64,000 nt of DNA. Origin: Pycnopodia helianthoides (taxonomy: Eukaryota > Echinodermata > Asteroidea > Forcipulatida > Asteriidae). Under the pieces are notes generated by a model that saw nothing but the letters and a program-made list of their open reading frames with translations, ran no database searches and was not told the origin of the DNA. Each line of letters opens with the position of its first letter. Position 1 is the first letter of the stretch. Made by a program: the position numbers and the translations under genes. Below, piece after piece: positions 1-11,276 of this stretch. The stretch covers positions 11,380,953 through 11,444,952 of the forward strand of contig CM063256.1 of NCBI GenBank assembly GCA_032158295.1, in the 5' to 3' direction.

Positions 1-1952
1 CCTACTCAGAACCCTTGACCCCTCCCCCCCTCTTGCCCCCAAATGGGATCTGAAACACATGAAATAGACCCGTCAATTATCTGACCGCGCTTTCTCCCCC
101 CCCCCTACGAAATGAACATTTCTAGTTACACCAACTGCATTATAGGATCACCCTACCCCTTTTGCAAGTGATACAAAAACGGTGGCCTATTCTCCTACAG
201 TAAAATAGCAATGGTGAACCTATGGCTGAACAAAGTGATCATAAAAACAACAAAAGCAATTATAAGACCCGCGCATCCAGCTTGACAATAAAAACAAATG
301 GTGGGCAAATGTTATTTTGATAATTCGACATCACAGGGGCGGGGGGGGGGATTGTATCGACTTTTCAAAAACAACTTTCTCTTTTTTTTAACGGATATAC
401 GTTTGTGTACCTTCCTAACGCCTCCTTCAATTTCCATATTGATTGTAAAAAGTCATTACTGATTGTCATTAAACTGGCCCAAATCGTATCCTTTTATAAT
501 TTCATACAATTCTACCTCATGCGGACGTCTTTCACACAAACGATATAAACAAACACAATCACAAGGGATGAAACATTGATGATAAGTTGGGGATGGATTT
601 TTTTCCCCAGAAATATAAAATTCAATATAAAGCTCATTTCATCCGCAAGTATACGTTGACAGACTTCCCCATGGAGTAGTCGTGTGTTTGGCCAACCGAT
701 TAGGTCCCAAAGATAAATTCTAAAGACTGTGGTGCTCCACATGGATTTTGTGTACTACGTCTATGGAAGGATGTTAACTACAGGGACAAATGACACAATA
801 AAATATGTCTGCACAGGGTTGTAAGAGATATAATGCGTGTGCTACCAAAAACAAAAGCACACACATTAGTCTCTTATAAAAAGGTTCAAACAACTTTCTG
901 TCTTTTTTTAATGTCAAACTTTTTGCCAGTTATATTTGTGACCCTGAAAGCCACCCATAGAAGGTGCTGGACAAAATTCTTGCGAATAAAGGAAAATGTT
1001 AATAAACTCACGCTGGAAGCATGGCGTGGCGAGATTGTACACCCATGGAAACGAGGTTGCAAAGACCTTCATTAAAATGTGCCACGATTATGTCAAGCTC
1101 ACTGTATGCAATGACATCACTAATGTTGATCTTCTCATTATTTACATCAAGGGGAATAATGTTTACCATTTCCGCTTCGATTTGGGCTTAATAATTTGAA
1201 TTGAGAAAAATTATAAACGAGGGGGGAAAATCACGCAAAGGAACAAACAAGACCGCCAAACCAGTGTGCAGTTCTATCTTCCGCGTAATATTTTATTTTA
1301 TAATCCATAGGATTTACCTAATGGCGATACGCCAACACAACTTTTTGCTTTTGAAATAAATATCCCTTATGAAGAGATGTTCATTAATTTCATTTTGTAA
1401 CTGTTTCGTTTTCGAATATTAAATAAATTCATATATATAATTATTATAAAAAAGGTTTAATTCGGACTCAATAAATATACTTTATTCTATTACAAATAAC
1501 CAGCTCCACTAGTAACTTTTTGCGTTTGAAATATATATCGCTTAAGAAGAGATGTTCATCAATTTCATTTGCAACTGTTTTGTTTTCGTAAAAATAAACT
1601 CATCAATATATTATAAATAAAGGTTTAATTCGGCTTCACTAAATATGCTTTAGTCTATTACAAATAGCTAGCGCCACAAAGATGAAGGGCCAATAAATAG
1701 AAACTGTGTATACAAAATGTATACTAAACAGGATTTATGTTTAAAAGAACAAAACTATTTCAACGTAATAATATTTCTATATAAGCATCACAAAATAATA
1801 AATACATAAAATAATACGCAGAGATACAGAAATTAATAATAAAAAAAATACTTCAAAGTGTAACAAATACAATGATTCGAGAAAGGAATGCTTTTTCACC
1901 ACAAAATACATGTACAATTAAGTTAATTATGCAATTAACTAGAGTACTTAGA
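1..1952. repeat. 3' flanking block of IL-17 copy A (duplicated unit)
   Basis: No gene is seen. This is the downstream flank of the minus-strand IL-17 copy A and is homologous to the flanks of copies D, F and part of B. Shared landmarks are the G/C-rich start (1-110), the block near 330-480, the block around 560-740, the block 911-1110 and the block around 1670-1740. Short open frames here are not conserved between paralogous flanks and are taken as chance. Confidence 0.75.
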
Positions 1953-2630
1953 CTATATCATGCCTGGGGGTCGGATGGCAGAGCTAACCTTTCGCATACA
2001 GGTGCACGCTACTGGTACCTTATACCACTCAAAATCGTATTTCAAGACGCCTCCTACACAGCCATTTTTCCTCAACACTGCCATGTTGTACTTCACCTCT
2101 CTGCATTCTAAGTCAGGTGATGCTCTTCCAGTGTAGGGATCTAGACATCCCCGACAGCGACACACAGCCCTGGCGATAACTCTTGGGTAGCGGTCGGCAT
2201 CGTGGTCACCAACGTAGGTCCACGGGCAGGTCGCTGCCGCACTGGTACTCCAACCTTCCTGTACCTCATGCTCGGCCGGACAGGCTGTCGAAGTTGCTAC
2301 ATCAGGGTATGGAATGGCATCAGGGGTAATTGTCTGCCGCTGTTGGATGGTTTCGTTAAATGGAAGTACCCCGAAGGCAGGCTTGTTTGGGTAGAAGTGT
2401 TCCCCGTTGTTAAGATGATGGTTGAGTCCGGTCTTTGAACAGTCGGATGCCAATATACCGCTTTGAGCTGTGTGGTCTTCGTCGGGTGGAGCGGGCAGCG
2501 GGTTGGCCATTGCCGGTGACGATACAGCAAGAATGAACACGACAAACCCGCTCAGAGTTACGAGGGACTGCAACCCCAGAAACGAACACCTGACGACCAT
2601 CTGGCGGCACGAGGACGATTGAAGAGCCAT
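1953..2630 (-). CDS. IL17-like: Secreted interleukin-17-like cytokine, copy A (long-linker type)
   Basis: 225 residues in a single uninterrupted reading frame. Residues 1-42 form a signal peptide: a hydrophobic stretch ending SSPAMA, with probable cleavage before Asn43. A Pro-rich, poorly conserved linker follows (43-116). The cystine-knot domain (about 117-214) shows the IL-17 pattern: CPWTY at 135-139, D..R.P at 146-149, CRCRGC at 157-162, M.VL at 183-186 and the final CTC at 209-211. The mature part has ten cysteines. An N-E-T glycosylation sequon is at 92. IL-17 family proteins are secreted ligands of IL-17 receptors that drive epithelial inflammatory responses; that role is known of the family and inferred here. 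The TATA-like box is about 165 bases upstream of the ATG. It is the outermost copy of the array. IL-17 family assignment is firm; subfamily is not. Confidence 0.93.
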   Translation of the reverse strand: MALQSSSCRQMVVRCSFLGLQSLVTLSGFVVFILAVSSPAMANPLPAPPDEDHTAQSGILASDCSKTGLNHHLNNGEHFYPNKPAFGVLPFNETIQQRQTITPDAIPYPDVATSTACPAEHEVQEGWSTSAAATCPWTYVGDHDADRYPRVIARAVCRCRGCLDPYTGRASPDLECREVKYNMAVLRKNGCVGGVLKYDFEWYKVPVACTCMRKVSSAIRPPGMI

Positions 2631-2793
2631 TTTGCTGCCGCTGAAGGATTTCTTAAAATAGAGTATGTTTTCCCAGCTGTTCTTCTCACTTAACGCTGTT
2701 CTTGCAGACTGCCTGGAATCAGTGTTTCATTAGTATGGTCTAAAATCAGTTGAATTCGAATTGATTATGCTGTTCCTCTTTGCAGTAGCTGTC

Positions 2794-2827
2794 ATTTTAT
2801 ACTTTTTGTCGACTGCAAGGAAAGTCC
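2794..2827 (-). promoter_or_regulatory. Putative core promoter of IL-17 copy A: TATA box and kappaB-like site
   Basis: On the minus strand TATAAAAT occupies 2801-2794, about 165 bases before the ATG. GGACTTTCC (minus strand) lies at 2827-2819, about 18 bases further upstream. The second matches nine bases of a typical NF-kappaB site. The block around them is conserved in all copies, but the TATA and kappaB-like matches vary. Use of these sites is inferred. Confidence 0.45.
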
Positions 2828-2830
2828 GAA

Positions 2831-4261
2831 ATCATTAAAATAGACCATGACGAATTACAATCCCTCTACACAGGTCCCTCCTAAATTCGTGTTGAAAATC
2901 CACTCGATCAAACAAACTAACAAGAAGAACGATCATCTACCCAAGGGGAAATACTTGACTTCACATTATTTGCTCTCGATAAAACAATCAGGTGGCTTAA
3001 AACAAAATAAGTTTGTAGTTCCCCGTTTGACATTCATGACGTCACTAAAGAAGGGAGTGGTCTAACCAGACATAATCTTGTTGAAAAGTAGATAGTCAAA
3101 CCTTGAACAATAATATAAATATATTGATCGCAAAAGATCTGAGAATTTTGTCGGACCCTTTCTAGTTGAAGCAAGAGTACCTTTCTGGTCTGTTTAGACT
3201 AAAGATGTTTTAGAAGACTTTTGCCACTGTGCACCAATGGTTTTAGTGAACTTTCACCTCTACAATCCCGGCCATATCTCGTTGGGCCCCCCTGCCCCCT
3301 TTCAATGTTAAATCACATTGTTGCACGGTCTTCTGCGTTCCAGACAACATTGAGCGGGGGGACGGGGGACGGGGAAGAGAATGTTTATTGTGAGACAGGG
3401 AATGGTTATTGTATGGTTATTTTAACGTTATAGGAACGGGTGGCCCAAGCATTTTGGCCGGGATTGTCTGAAATTCTTTCAGCGTGATTTTTTAATTTCT
3501 TATTACAAAATAAGGCTTTAAAAAGACTATGAATGTCCATAGACACTGAATGTCCGTTTACTGCTGAGTAGGACGTTACAAAAAACAGCAAGGATGTTTT
3601 TGTGGGGGGGGGGGGACGACGGGGAGAGAATGTTTATTGTCAGGGGATGTCGACAGTGAATGTTTATTGTAGCGTTGGGAATGGGTGGCCCAAGCATTTT
3701 GGCCGGGATTGTAGGTTACTGTGGATCAATTTGAGAGAGAGAGAGAGAGAGAGGAGGGAGGGGAGTGGGAGGGGGGTGGGGGGAGGGTGGAGAGAGAGAG
3801 ATTAAAAAAAAGTAATAATAATAAAAGGAGGCGGCCTCTAATAAAGGAAGCGGGCAGGGACGCTAAATATGTTTTTTTTTTTTTTGACCTAGTTGAAAAA
3901 GTACAGCCTCCACGCACACACCAGATTGCTAGCTTCTATTGACCAAACATTAATTTGGGGTCAAAGTCCGGCTTTTAGGAAGTCTCTGTTGGGCTGCTGT
4001 TATCGGAGTGAAACATCACTACGTCATCGTTTTTGTTTACAAGCTGTCGTGCTCGCAGTCTAGGCTGTAATTCGATCCGGGTTTGTATTCACTAATGGGC
4101 CGTTTGTTTCACACATACACACAAAGTGTATAATGACCTCCAATCGTGGACCCTCCTTTGTTCAACTCTTTGACCTGACAAACGTGGACCCCATTGTTTT
4201 CCTTTGTGATAGCAAACGTGGGCCTATTTTGTCCCTTTTGTTGTATGTCCTTGATTTGAAT
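2831..4261. other. 5' flank of copy A, then G-rich repeats
   Basis: 2831-3100 is the upstream flank shared with the other IL-17 copies. Two related G-rich segments follow (3357-3475 and 3603-3712). They share the motif GAGAATGTTTATTGT and a segment reading GGTGGCCCAAGCATTTTGG. No supported gene. Confidence 0.6.
3734..3800 (+). repeat. (GA)n tract with a G-run cluster (G-quadruplex potential)
   Basis: A GA microsatellite leads into at least five closely spaced runs of three or more G between about 3755 and 3790, then GA repeats again. Frames through this tract are low-complexity artefacts. Confidence 0.8.
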
Positions 4262-4268
4262 GTCACTA

Positions 4269-4303
<35 letters not shown>

Positions 4304-4459
4304 CACTTACGGATCCGGAATGTGGGGTACTTCTATTGTTGTTCTATTTTCCCTTTTCTGAAGAATTCCCTTGTGGGGCCCAATTGTTCCTATTGAAATG
4401 ACCTTGTGGGGTCCATTGTTCCATTGTTGTCAGGACCCCACATATGCCCTTCCGTGCGT

Positions 4460-4515
<56 letters not shown>

Positions 4516-4858
4516 ACACATCCTTACGGATCCGGAATGTGGGGTACTGCTATTGTTGTTCTATTATTCCCTTTTCTGAAGAATTCCCTTGTGGGGCCCA
4601 ATTGTTCCTATTGAAATGACCTTGTGGGGTCCATTGTTCCATTGTTGTCAGGACCCCACATATGCCCTTCCGTGTGTCCACACACACACACACACACACA
4701 CTCCTTACGGATCCAGTTTGTGGGGTACTGCTATTGTTGTTCTATTATTCCCTTTTCTGAAGAATTCCCTTGTGGGGCCCAATTGTTCCTATTGAAATGA
4801 CCTTGTGGGGTCCATTGTTCCATTGTTGTCAGGACCCCACATATGCCCTTCTGTGTGT

Positions 4859-4896
<38 letters not shown>

Positions 4897-5051
4897 CCTT
4901 ACGGATCCGGTTTGTGGGGTACTGCTATTGTTGTTCTATTATTCCCTTTTCTGAAGAATTCCCTTGTGGGGCCCAATTGTTCCTATTGAAATGACCTTGT
5001 GGGGTCCATTGTTCCATTGTTGTCAGGACCCCACATATGCCCTTCTGTGTG

Positions 5052-5095
<44 letters not shown>
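4262..5095 (+). repeat. Satellite of about 190-bp units with embedded (CA)n
   Basis: A unit containing TTGTGGGGCCCAATTGTTCC and a GTGGGGTCC/GGACCCCAC pair is repeated four times, beginning near 4305, 4524, 4705 and 4898. Each unit ends in a CA microsatellite of different length. Non-CA parts are nearly identical. Open frames reading poly-Thr-His are artefacts of the CA tract. Confidence 0.92.
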
Positions 5096-5098
<3 letters not shown>

Positions 5099-5324
5099 CA
5101 ATACTTAAAACATCTTTTCAAAATTAAAACCTTTTCATCGAAGAAAAATCAACGGAGTCTTCTGATGTGCCGTAAGTAGGTTCTGTGTCGAAGTTTTAAA
5201 CATCTACGTCAGTAGGTAGTGGTATGAAACACTTCTCCAACGACATTTGTGTTGAAGGGGCTGGCCCACCCACCCCGGATAGAGCAGCGACTCCCCGCCC
5301 CAACCATGAAGTAAAGTTTACCAC

Positions 5325-5718
5325 TTAAAGGAACATTACAGAATTGGTTTTTGCAAACAAAACAGTTGCTGGCAGTGTAAGCACTTTATGTAATATACCA
5401 TATACATAAACTGACAAACCTGTAGAAGTTTGAGATCGATCTGCCATCTGGGTCACGAGAAAATAGTGAAAAACCGATTACACATTTGCATGAAATCATA
5501 TAGATTCAACAAATGAATAAAACGCTCACTGAGCGATAAACTCCAATCGGAAAACTAGTTTATTCATTTCTCATCAAATATGGCATTTCAGACAGACATA
5601 TTTCAAGGGATGTTTCCTACTATCATCATCATTAGACCGTGTAAGTTTTATGTAAATCTGTGATCAAAAAGTATATTTTACAAGGTTTTTTCTTACCAAT
5701 TTTGTAATGTTCCTTTAA
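5325..5718. mobile_element. TTAA-flanked MITE, family 1
   Basis: Bounded by TTAA on both sides with inverted ends AGGAACATTACAGAATTGG and its complement (last base pairs slightly diverged). No coding capacity. Other copies are at 17651, 30272, 32024 (5'-truncated), 32633 (fragment) and 35966. TTAA duplication is typical of piggyBac and Kolobok transposons; which one mobilised it is unknown. Confidence 0.85.
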
Positions 5719-6820
5719 AATGATTTGAGATATGGAGAGTTCGAGCGTCCCCTGGTGCAGCCATTTTGTTCAATTATTGTTTACTAATGTAACCAAGCCA
5801 AGGCTTGGTCGCAATTTGGTACGAAAATAAAGAAAGAAAAAACACCCTCGTTGCACAAATTTGTTTGCTTTCAGATGCAAAAGACTTCTGGCCAGAAGTC
5901 TTTTAACATTTTAGTGAGAATCGACCTCTTTCTCAAAAACTACATTACTACAGAGGGAGTCGTTTCCCACGATGTTTTATACCATCAAAGAGAGTAACAT
6001 TTGCCTAAATTTTCTGAAATGACGGCTACATTACTTCACACAAACAGTTAATTTACCCACGGTCAAATCTGAAGAAAAACAATTTGAAACATTAATTATC
6101 ATTCGCTTAAAACAAATGTGTTTAAGAGGTTTGCTTGGGACGACATTCCGGATTTAAAATCCAGAAGAATCCGGGACGTTAAGTGCTCTTCAGACCTCCT
6201 CTGATTCTAATAACGGAAATGTTAGGGTCGATTAAATGAAAATGTGTGGTCCCCAGAGCCCCCACCCCCCCCCCCTTAGAAACTAGTGCATATGTAAGGG
6301 TCCAATCTGGATGGCGTGGTAATCCATTAACTGCGTCAAGGACATGCGACACAGGGAAGTTTTTAACTAAGTACAATATTAACAATTTCAGATTGGTTTT
6401 TGTCTGAGATAATTTGTATACCTATACAGATTTTACCAACGTGGTGTGTATTAATGTACGATTCTCTAACGTTACGGTGTTGTCGGCAACAAGGTCGATT
6501 TTCATAACACGGAATCGAGGGTACTTCAGACTCGGAGACAGTTAAGAACTCGTCATGGTCTATTTTCGGGGAAATTAATTCTTTTTCTTGGCTATGTCAA
6601 CACCGAAAGGCATACAATGACAGTCAGCTGAACGAGGAACAGCACAATCAACCCGAATTCGACCAATTTGAGACCTGACTAGTCGAACACCATCCAATGC
6701 GAGCTTTCCGAACAGTAAACAAAATATATGCCACTCAGAATTTGTTGGATAACACCGCCTTACCTCAAGCATATCTTCGTATTTGGCGACACTTCATTTT
6801 CCTTCAAGAAAAAAAGTATA
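5719..6820. other. Intergenic, repeat fragment and 5' flank of copy B
   Basis: 5790-5995 is a fragment of the MITE family that is complete at 34475-34851 (shared GAAGTCTTTTA and CTCAAAAACTACATTAC). From about 6545 the sequence is the degraded upstream block of an IL-17 copy; the TATA-like position reads GGCATACAATGAC, so the box is lost. Confidence 0.6.
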
Positions 6821-7496
6821 ATGGCACATTTTTCTTCCGTGTACTATCCGATGAGCTTACTGTCTTCTGGTGTGCAGTCCCTCGTATAACTCTGAGCGGG
6901 TTTATCTTGTTCATTCTTGCCGTATCGTCACCGGCACTGGCCAGCCCGATGCCCGCTCCATCCGACGAAGACCACACAGCTCAAAGCGGTATATTGGCAT
7001 CCGACTGTTCAAAGACCGGACTTAACCATCATCTTAACGACGGGGAACACTTCTACCCAAACAAGCCTGCCTTCAGGGTACTTCAATTTAACGAAACCAT
7101 CCGACAGCGGCAGACAATTACCCCTGATGCCATTCCATACCCTGATGAAACAACTTCGACAACCTGTCCGACCGAGCATGAGGTACAGGAAGATTGGAGC
7201 ACCAGTAGGGCAGCAACCTGCCCGTGGACCTACGTTGATGACCACGATGCCGACCGGTACCCAAGCATCATCCAAAAGGCTGTGTGTCGCTACCAGGGCT
7301 GTCTAGATCCCTACACTGGCGAAGAATCACCTGACTTAGAATGCAGAGAGGTGAAATACAATATGGCAGTGTTGAGGAAAAATGGATGTGTAGAAGGCGT
7401 CTTGAAATATGATTTTCAGTGGTATGACTAGGTACCAGTAGCGTGCACCTGTATGCGAAAGGTCAGCTCTGCCATCCGACCCCCAGGCATGACAGT
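6821..7496 (+). pseudogene. IL17-like: IL-17-like pseudogene, copy B
   Basis: Homologous along its length to copies A and G (long-linker type) but broken in several ways. (1) The start ATG at 6821 leads into a rearranged signal region and hits a stop after 22 codons, because two extra bases (TA) occur just before the conserved ACTCTGAGCGGG. (2) The frame that covers the cytokine domain stops at 7429-7431, before the last two cysteines of the knot (VPVACTC in intact copies); the remaining homology continues to about 7490. (3) The central CRCxGC motif reads CRYQGC, losing a knot cysteine. The domain frame is open upstream into unrelated sequence to 6697, but nothing there resembles a signal peptide start. 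The promoter block is also degraded. A non-functional copy is the simplest reading. Confidence 0.88.
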
Positions 7497-9055
7497 CTAT
7501 AAGATTCTGGCTAATTGCTAATTGTACATGTATTTTGTGGTGAAAAAGCATTCCTTTTTCGAGTCAATAATATGCTTTACACTTGGAAGTACTTTTATTT
7601 ATTCTATAATTTATGTATCTCTTGCGTATTATTTTATGTATTTATTTTTTAAAGACATTATAGGATGTTTATAACAAATGTCTATGGTGGAAAAATTGTT
7701 TTGTAACTACCATTATACATATTTGGACTGGCATGATTCGGTAACTAAAGAATTTGTGTTTGAACCTTATTATAAGAGATTAATGTGTGTCCTTTTGTTT
7801 CTGGTAGTACACGCATTATATCTCTTACAACCCTGTGCAGACATATTTTATTGTGTCATTTGTCCCTGTAGTTAACATCCTTCCATAGACTTAGTACACA
7901 AAATCCATGTGGAGCACCACAGTCTTTAAGATTTATTTTTGGGACTTTATCAGTTGGCCAAACACACGACTACTCCATGGGGAAGTCTGTCAACGTATAC
8001 TTGCTGATGAAATGAGCTTTATATTGAGCTTTATATTTCTGGGGGGAAAAAATCCATCCCCAGCTAACAATCAATTCTGAAAAAAAAAATTAAATCCATC
8101 CCCAACTTATCATCTATGTTTTATCCCGTGTGGATAAACTTTCCCGCAGCTAATCCTGGAATAGTTTTGAAAAAAGATGCCCAAGTCGTTGTATGTGTTT
8201 GCAGACCCCGCCCCCTGTACTTTCTGCCAACCAGTATTTGGCAAAACCTGCGGATACGACGTCGTAAAAGAATATGCTGGAATTGTGTTCAAAAGGGTGC
8301 GTTCAAACACCTACCCCGACTATGGCTTACATACTTGACATTCAATCCAAAATAGAGATATCTCTAATATTGCGCGTACAAAATTAAAATGAAATCATGC
8401 CTGTAATACATATATCTTTATTGGTAGAGATGTTTCTAGTTATAATAGAGATATCTCTATTCTTTATTTCAAAGAGACACATCTTTTTTTAAAGGAAATA
8501 TCTCTGTCTCTAAAATAGAGATATTTCTATGAATAATAATAGAAATTTCTATGAATAATAGAGATACACATTTTTCGTTTCGTGTTTCATGCTTCTTGTC
8601 AACATGAGGTCAATGAGTTCTTAACCTATTTATTTTCTCGCAAAGCTAGGGGGCTGCCACTTTCCGTTATGTTTTAGGTGCGAACAGTTCAAACACAATA
8701 ATTGTGCTGGCCGCATGAGGGCGTTACACCCATGTACGTCGGTACTTTATTGCCTTATTGATGTTGATGAATTTACACCAAGCCCTAATAATAATAAAAT
8801 GCGTGTAATTGTTCTTTCTTCTTTTTTTTTTTCTTTCGTGACGTTGAGTTCACCACTCACAAATTAACCATTGTTGACGCTTTATTGTTAGGTTTCGACG
8901 TTTCTTTATCAATGACATTTTTACCAAAATAATTTTCAATATCACCATTATACCGTTATAATCTGACTTATTTCTTTTACGAAAAATTAAGTAACAATGT
9001 TGCTTCATTGTTAGCGGCTTTACAATTAATTTCGTATTTAGTATTTACTTCTTTA
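7497..9055. repeat. 3' flank of copy B (duplicated unit)
   Basis: No gene. In inverted order it matches the flanks of A, D and F: the blocks at 7880-8150, 8220-8350, the palindrome cluster 8351-8575, and 8575-9055 (including CACCCATGTACGTCGG at 8729). The unit is then interrupted by the retroelement and resumes near 12029. Confidence 0.75.
8351..8575. repeat. Cluster of AGAGATATCTCT palindromes
   Basis: Many exact and near copies of the self-complementary 12-mer AGAGATATCTCT, separated by A/T-rich spacers. Related clusters occur at 16138-16376 (flank of copy C) and a remnant near 20261-20312. Function unknown. Confidence 0.75.
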
Positions 9056-9059
9056 TAGA

Positions 9060-9097
<38 letters not shown>

Positions 9098-9124
9098 TAT
9101 ATTATATATATATATATATATATA
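9056..9124. repeat. (TA)n tract at the left junction of the retroelement
   Basis: Alternating TA repeats directly precede the truncated 5' end of the Penelope-like element. A matching TA tract follows the element at 11871-11935, which suggests insertion into a (TA)n target. Confidence 0.9.
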
Positions 9125-9125
9125 G

Positions 9126-11276
9126 TTTTGCCCCACACCTAGAGAACCCAACCAACTGTCTTTCCAACAGGACATGGCCCAATTCAACCGCAGGTTACGC
9201 CTACGTGAATATTTTCATGTAGAGCCATCCACAGATGACGAGTCATCTGTTGAGATCCAACCCACCCGCAACCGCTTCAAGGAAAAGAGTAGTTGGGTAC
9301 CCCCTAAGAACCGAGATGTAGCTCTAGACGCTTACATCAATTCAGTCAACTCTGAGGTTCTTAAGGTCCCCAACACCTCGACACCCAATAACCTCCCCCA
9401 AGATGAACGCCACGCCCTAACACAGCTCCGCCAATCATCAGACATAGTGATTAAACGAGCTGACAAGGGGTCCGCAGTTGTAGTCATGAACACACATGAT
9501 TATATAGCTGAGGGCCTCAAACAGCTCAGCAACACTGATCATTATATTGAATGTGACACTGACCCTACTCAATCGTTTTCCAAACAAATCAGAGACACTC
9601 TGGTTAAAATTCACAATGCCAACGGTATCGAGAAAGATACGTTTAACTATCTCCTCCCACAGGACCCCCGTACAGCACGCTTCTACCTTCTACCCAAGAT
9701 ACACAAGCCCAACAACCCGGGTCGACCCATTGTATCTGGTAATGGTAGCCCCACAGAACGCATTTCTGAGTTTGTCGATAGTTTCCTCAACCCCTTAGTC
9801 TCCCGCATCCCGTCCTTCATAAAGGATACCACAGACTTCCTCCATAAACTAGAGGAAGTCAAACATCAAATACCTGACTCTGCTATTCTGGTTACTCTGG
9901 ATGTTTCATCACTGTATACTAACATACCCCATAATGAAGGCATGAGTGCTTGTGTCTCTGCTCTCAGGGCCAATAGACAATCCCGCCCCTCAGTGAGAGA
10001 GATTAAGGAACTCATCAGCCACATTCTCACTAAGAACAATTTTTCATTTACTGACAGACATTTTGTACAGGTACAAGGTACCGCAATGGGTACCAAAATG
10101 GCACCCTCATATGCCAACCTATTCATGTCTGACTTAGAGGGCAGACTCCTGTCCTCTGCCCCCAACCGCCCACTAGTTTGGTGGAGATTTATCGATGATA
10201 TTTTCTCCATATGGTGTGGTGGTCAAGACAGCTTGGATGAGTTTATCGACCATATAAACTCATTCCACCCCACCATAAAGTTCACCACTGAATGCTCTCT
10301 CACAAGTGTGAACTTTCTAGATGTAACCGTAACTAAATCCCCTAATGGCATTATTACGGATGTATACAGCAAACCCACTGACACCCACCAGTATCTTCTC
10401 TCCAACAGTTGCCACCCTAGTCACTGTAAGAAGGCAATTGCTTACAGTCAAGCATTACGTATACGGCGTATCTGTTCCACAGATACCTTGTACAAAAGTC
10501 GTTCATCCGACCTAAGGAAACACCTTGTTTCAAGGGGCCACAGCGAACGCAGGGTCCAACTTGCCATCAACAGAGCCCTCAACATACCTCGTCACACTTT
10601 GTTGACCAACACGAGAACGAAAAAAGCCCCGACCAAGAGAGTTGCCCTAGTCACCACCTTCCACCCTAAACTGCCTAAACTCTCATCAATCCTCAATAAC
10701 AATATGAATATACTTCACTCCTCTAACAGGTTATGCTCAGCAATCCCTGAGCCCCCCATGGTTGCATTCCGCCGCCCTAAAAACCTGGGAGACATCCTAG
10801 TCAGGGCTAAACTCCCACCAGGTACATGCCAAACACCACCCATAACAGAAATACTAGGTTGTCACAAATGTACCCGCTCCAAGTGTAGAACATGTCTCTA
10901 CATCAAACCGGCACTTAAAGTAAAGAGTCATAGCACTGGCTCTTCTTACAACATCAAGACCGACTCCCAATGTAGCACACCTAATGTAGTCTATGTTATA
11001 TCATGTAAGAAATGTGGACTACAATATGTGGGAGAGACTAAGACCAAACTCAGTCTTCGCTTTGCGAACCATGTCTCGTCCATAAAGACCAAGAAACAGT
11101 ACCCCGTCTCCATCCACTTCAACAGCCCCAATCACAACGTCAAAGATGTTGAACTTATGGTGATTGAGGCTTGCAATGGTGATGACACACACCGCAAACT
11201 CAGAGAATCGCATTGGATTCACCAACTTAAGACAGTCCAACCCTTTGGACTTAACATCAACACCGGTGTCAAATAA
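9126..11276 (+). CDS. Penelope-like reverse transcriptase with GIY-YIG endonuclease (5' partial)
   Basis: The frame is open from 9126 (stop at 9123); the first ATG is at 9174, giving 700 residues. Counting from that Met, the reverse-transcriptase core covers about residues 80-410. The palm aspartate is in LDVSSLYTNIP (about 242) and the catalytic pair in RFIDDIF (about 338). A Cys-rich linker, CHKCTRSKCRTC (about 563), follows. The C-terminal GIY-YIG nuclease starts at YVISCKKCGLQYVGE (about 605). This order is diagnostic of endonuclease-bearing Penelope-like elements, which copy their RNA into chromosomal breaks. The codons before the ATG (FCPTP...) look like continuing protein, so the true N-terminus is missing. 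No stop or frameshift lies within the frame, suggesting a fairly recent insertion. Whether it is Neptune-, Poseidon- or Penelope-type is not decided. Confidence 0.93.
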   Translation, partial: FCPTPREPNQLSFQQDMAQFNRRLRLREYFHVEPSTDDESSVEIQPTRNRFKEKSSWVPPKNRDVALDAYINSVNSEVLKVPNTSTPNNLPQDERHALTQLRQSSDIVIKRADKGSAVVVMNTHDYIAEGLKQLSNTDHYIECDTDPTQSFSKQIRDTLVKIHNANGIEKDTFNYLLPQDPRTARFYLLPKIHKPNNPGRPIVSGNGSPTERISEFVDSFLNPLVSRIPSFIKDTTDFLHKLEEVKHQIPDSAILVTLDVSSLYTNIPHNEGMSACVSALRANRQSRPSVREIKELISHILTKNNFSFTDRHFVQVQGTAMGTKMAPSYANLFMSDLEGRLLSSAPNRPLVWWRFIDDIFSIWCGGQDSLDEFIDHINSFHPTIKFTTECSLTSVNFLDVTVTKSPNGIITDVYSKPTDTHQYLLSNSCHPSHCKKAIAYSQALRIRRICSTDTLYKSRSSDLRKHLVSRGHSERRVQLAINRALNIPRHTLLTNTRTKKAPTKRVALVTTFHPKLPKLSSILNNNMNILHSSNRLCSAIPEPPMVAFRRPKNLGDILVRAKLPPGTCQTPPITEILGCHKCTRSKCRTCLYIKPALKVKSHSTGSSYNIKTDSQCSTPNVVYVISCKKCGLQYVGETKTKLSLRFANHVSSIKTKKQYPVSIHFNSPNHNVKDVELMVIEACNGDDTHRKLRESHWIHQLKTVQPFGLNINTGVK

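Noticed and set aside
2202..2438. Antisense open frames across every IL-17 copy (also 7009-7275, 19264-19467, 23077-23280, 27317-27520, 29333-29569)
   Set aside because: They are mirror frames of the conserved IL-17 coding strand, with no family of their own.
4133..5179. Plus-strand frames through the CA satellite
   Set aside because: Poly Thr-His from (CA)n and repeated unit sequence; no gene signal.
9866..10405. Minus-strand frames inside the reverse transcriptase gene
   Set aside because: Shadows of the RT frame.
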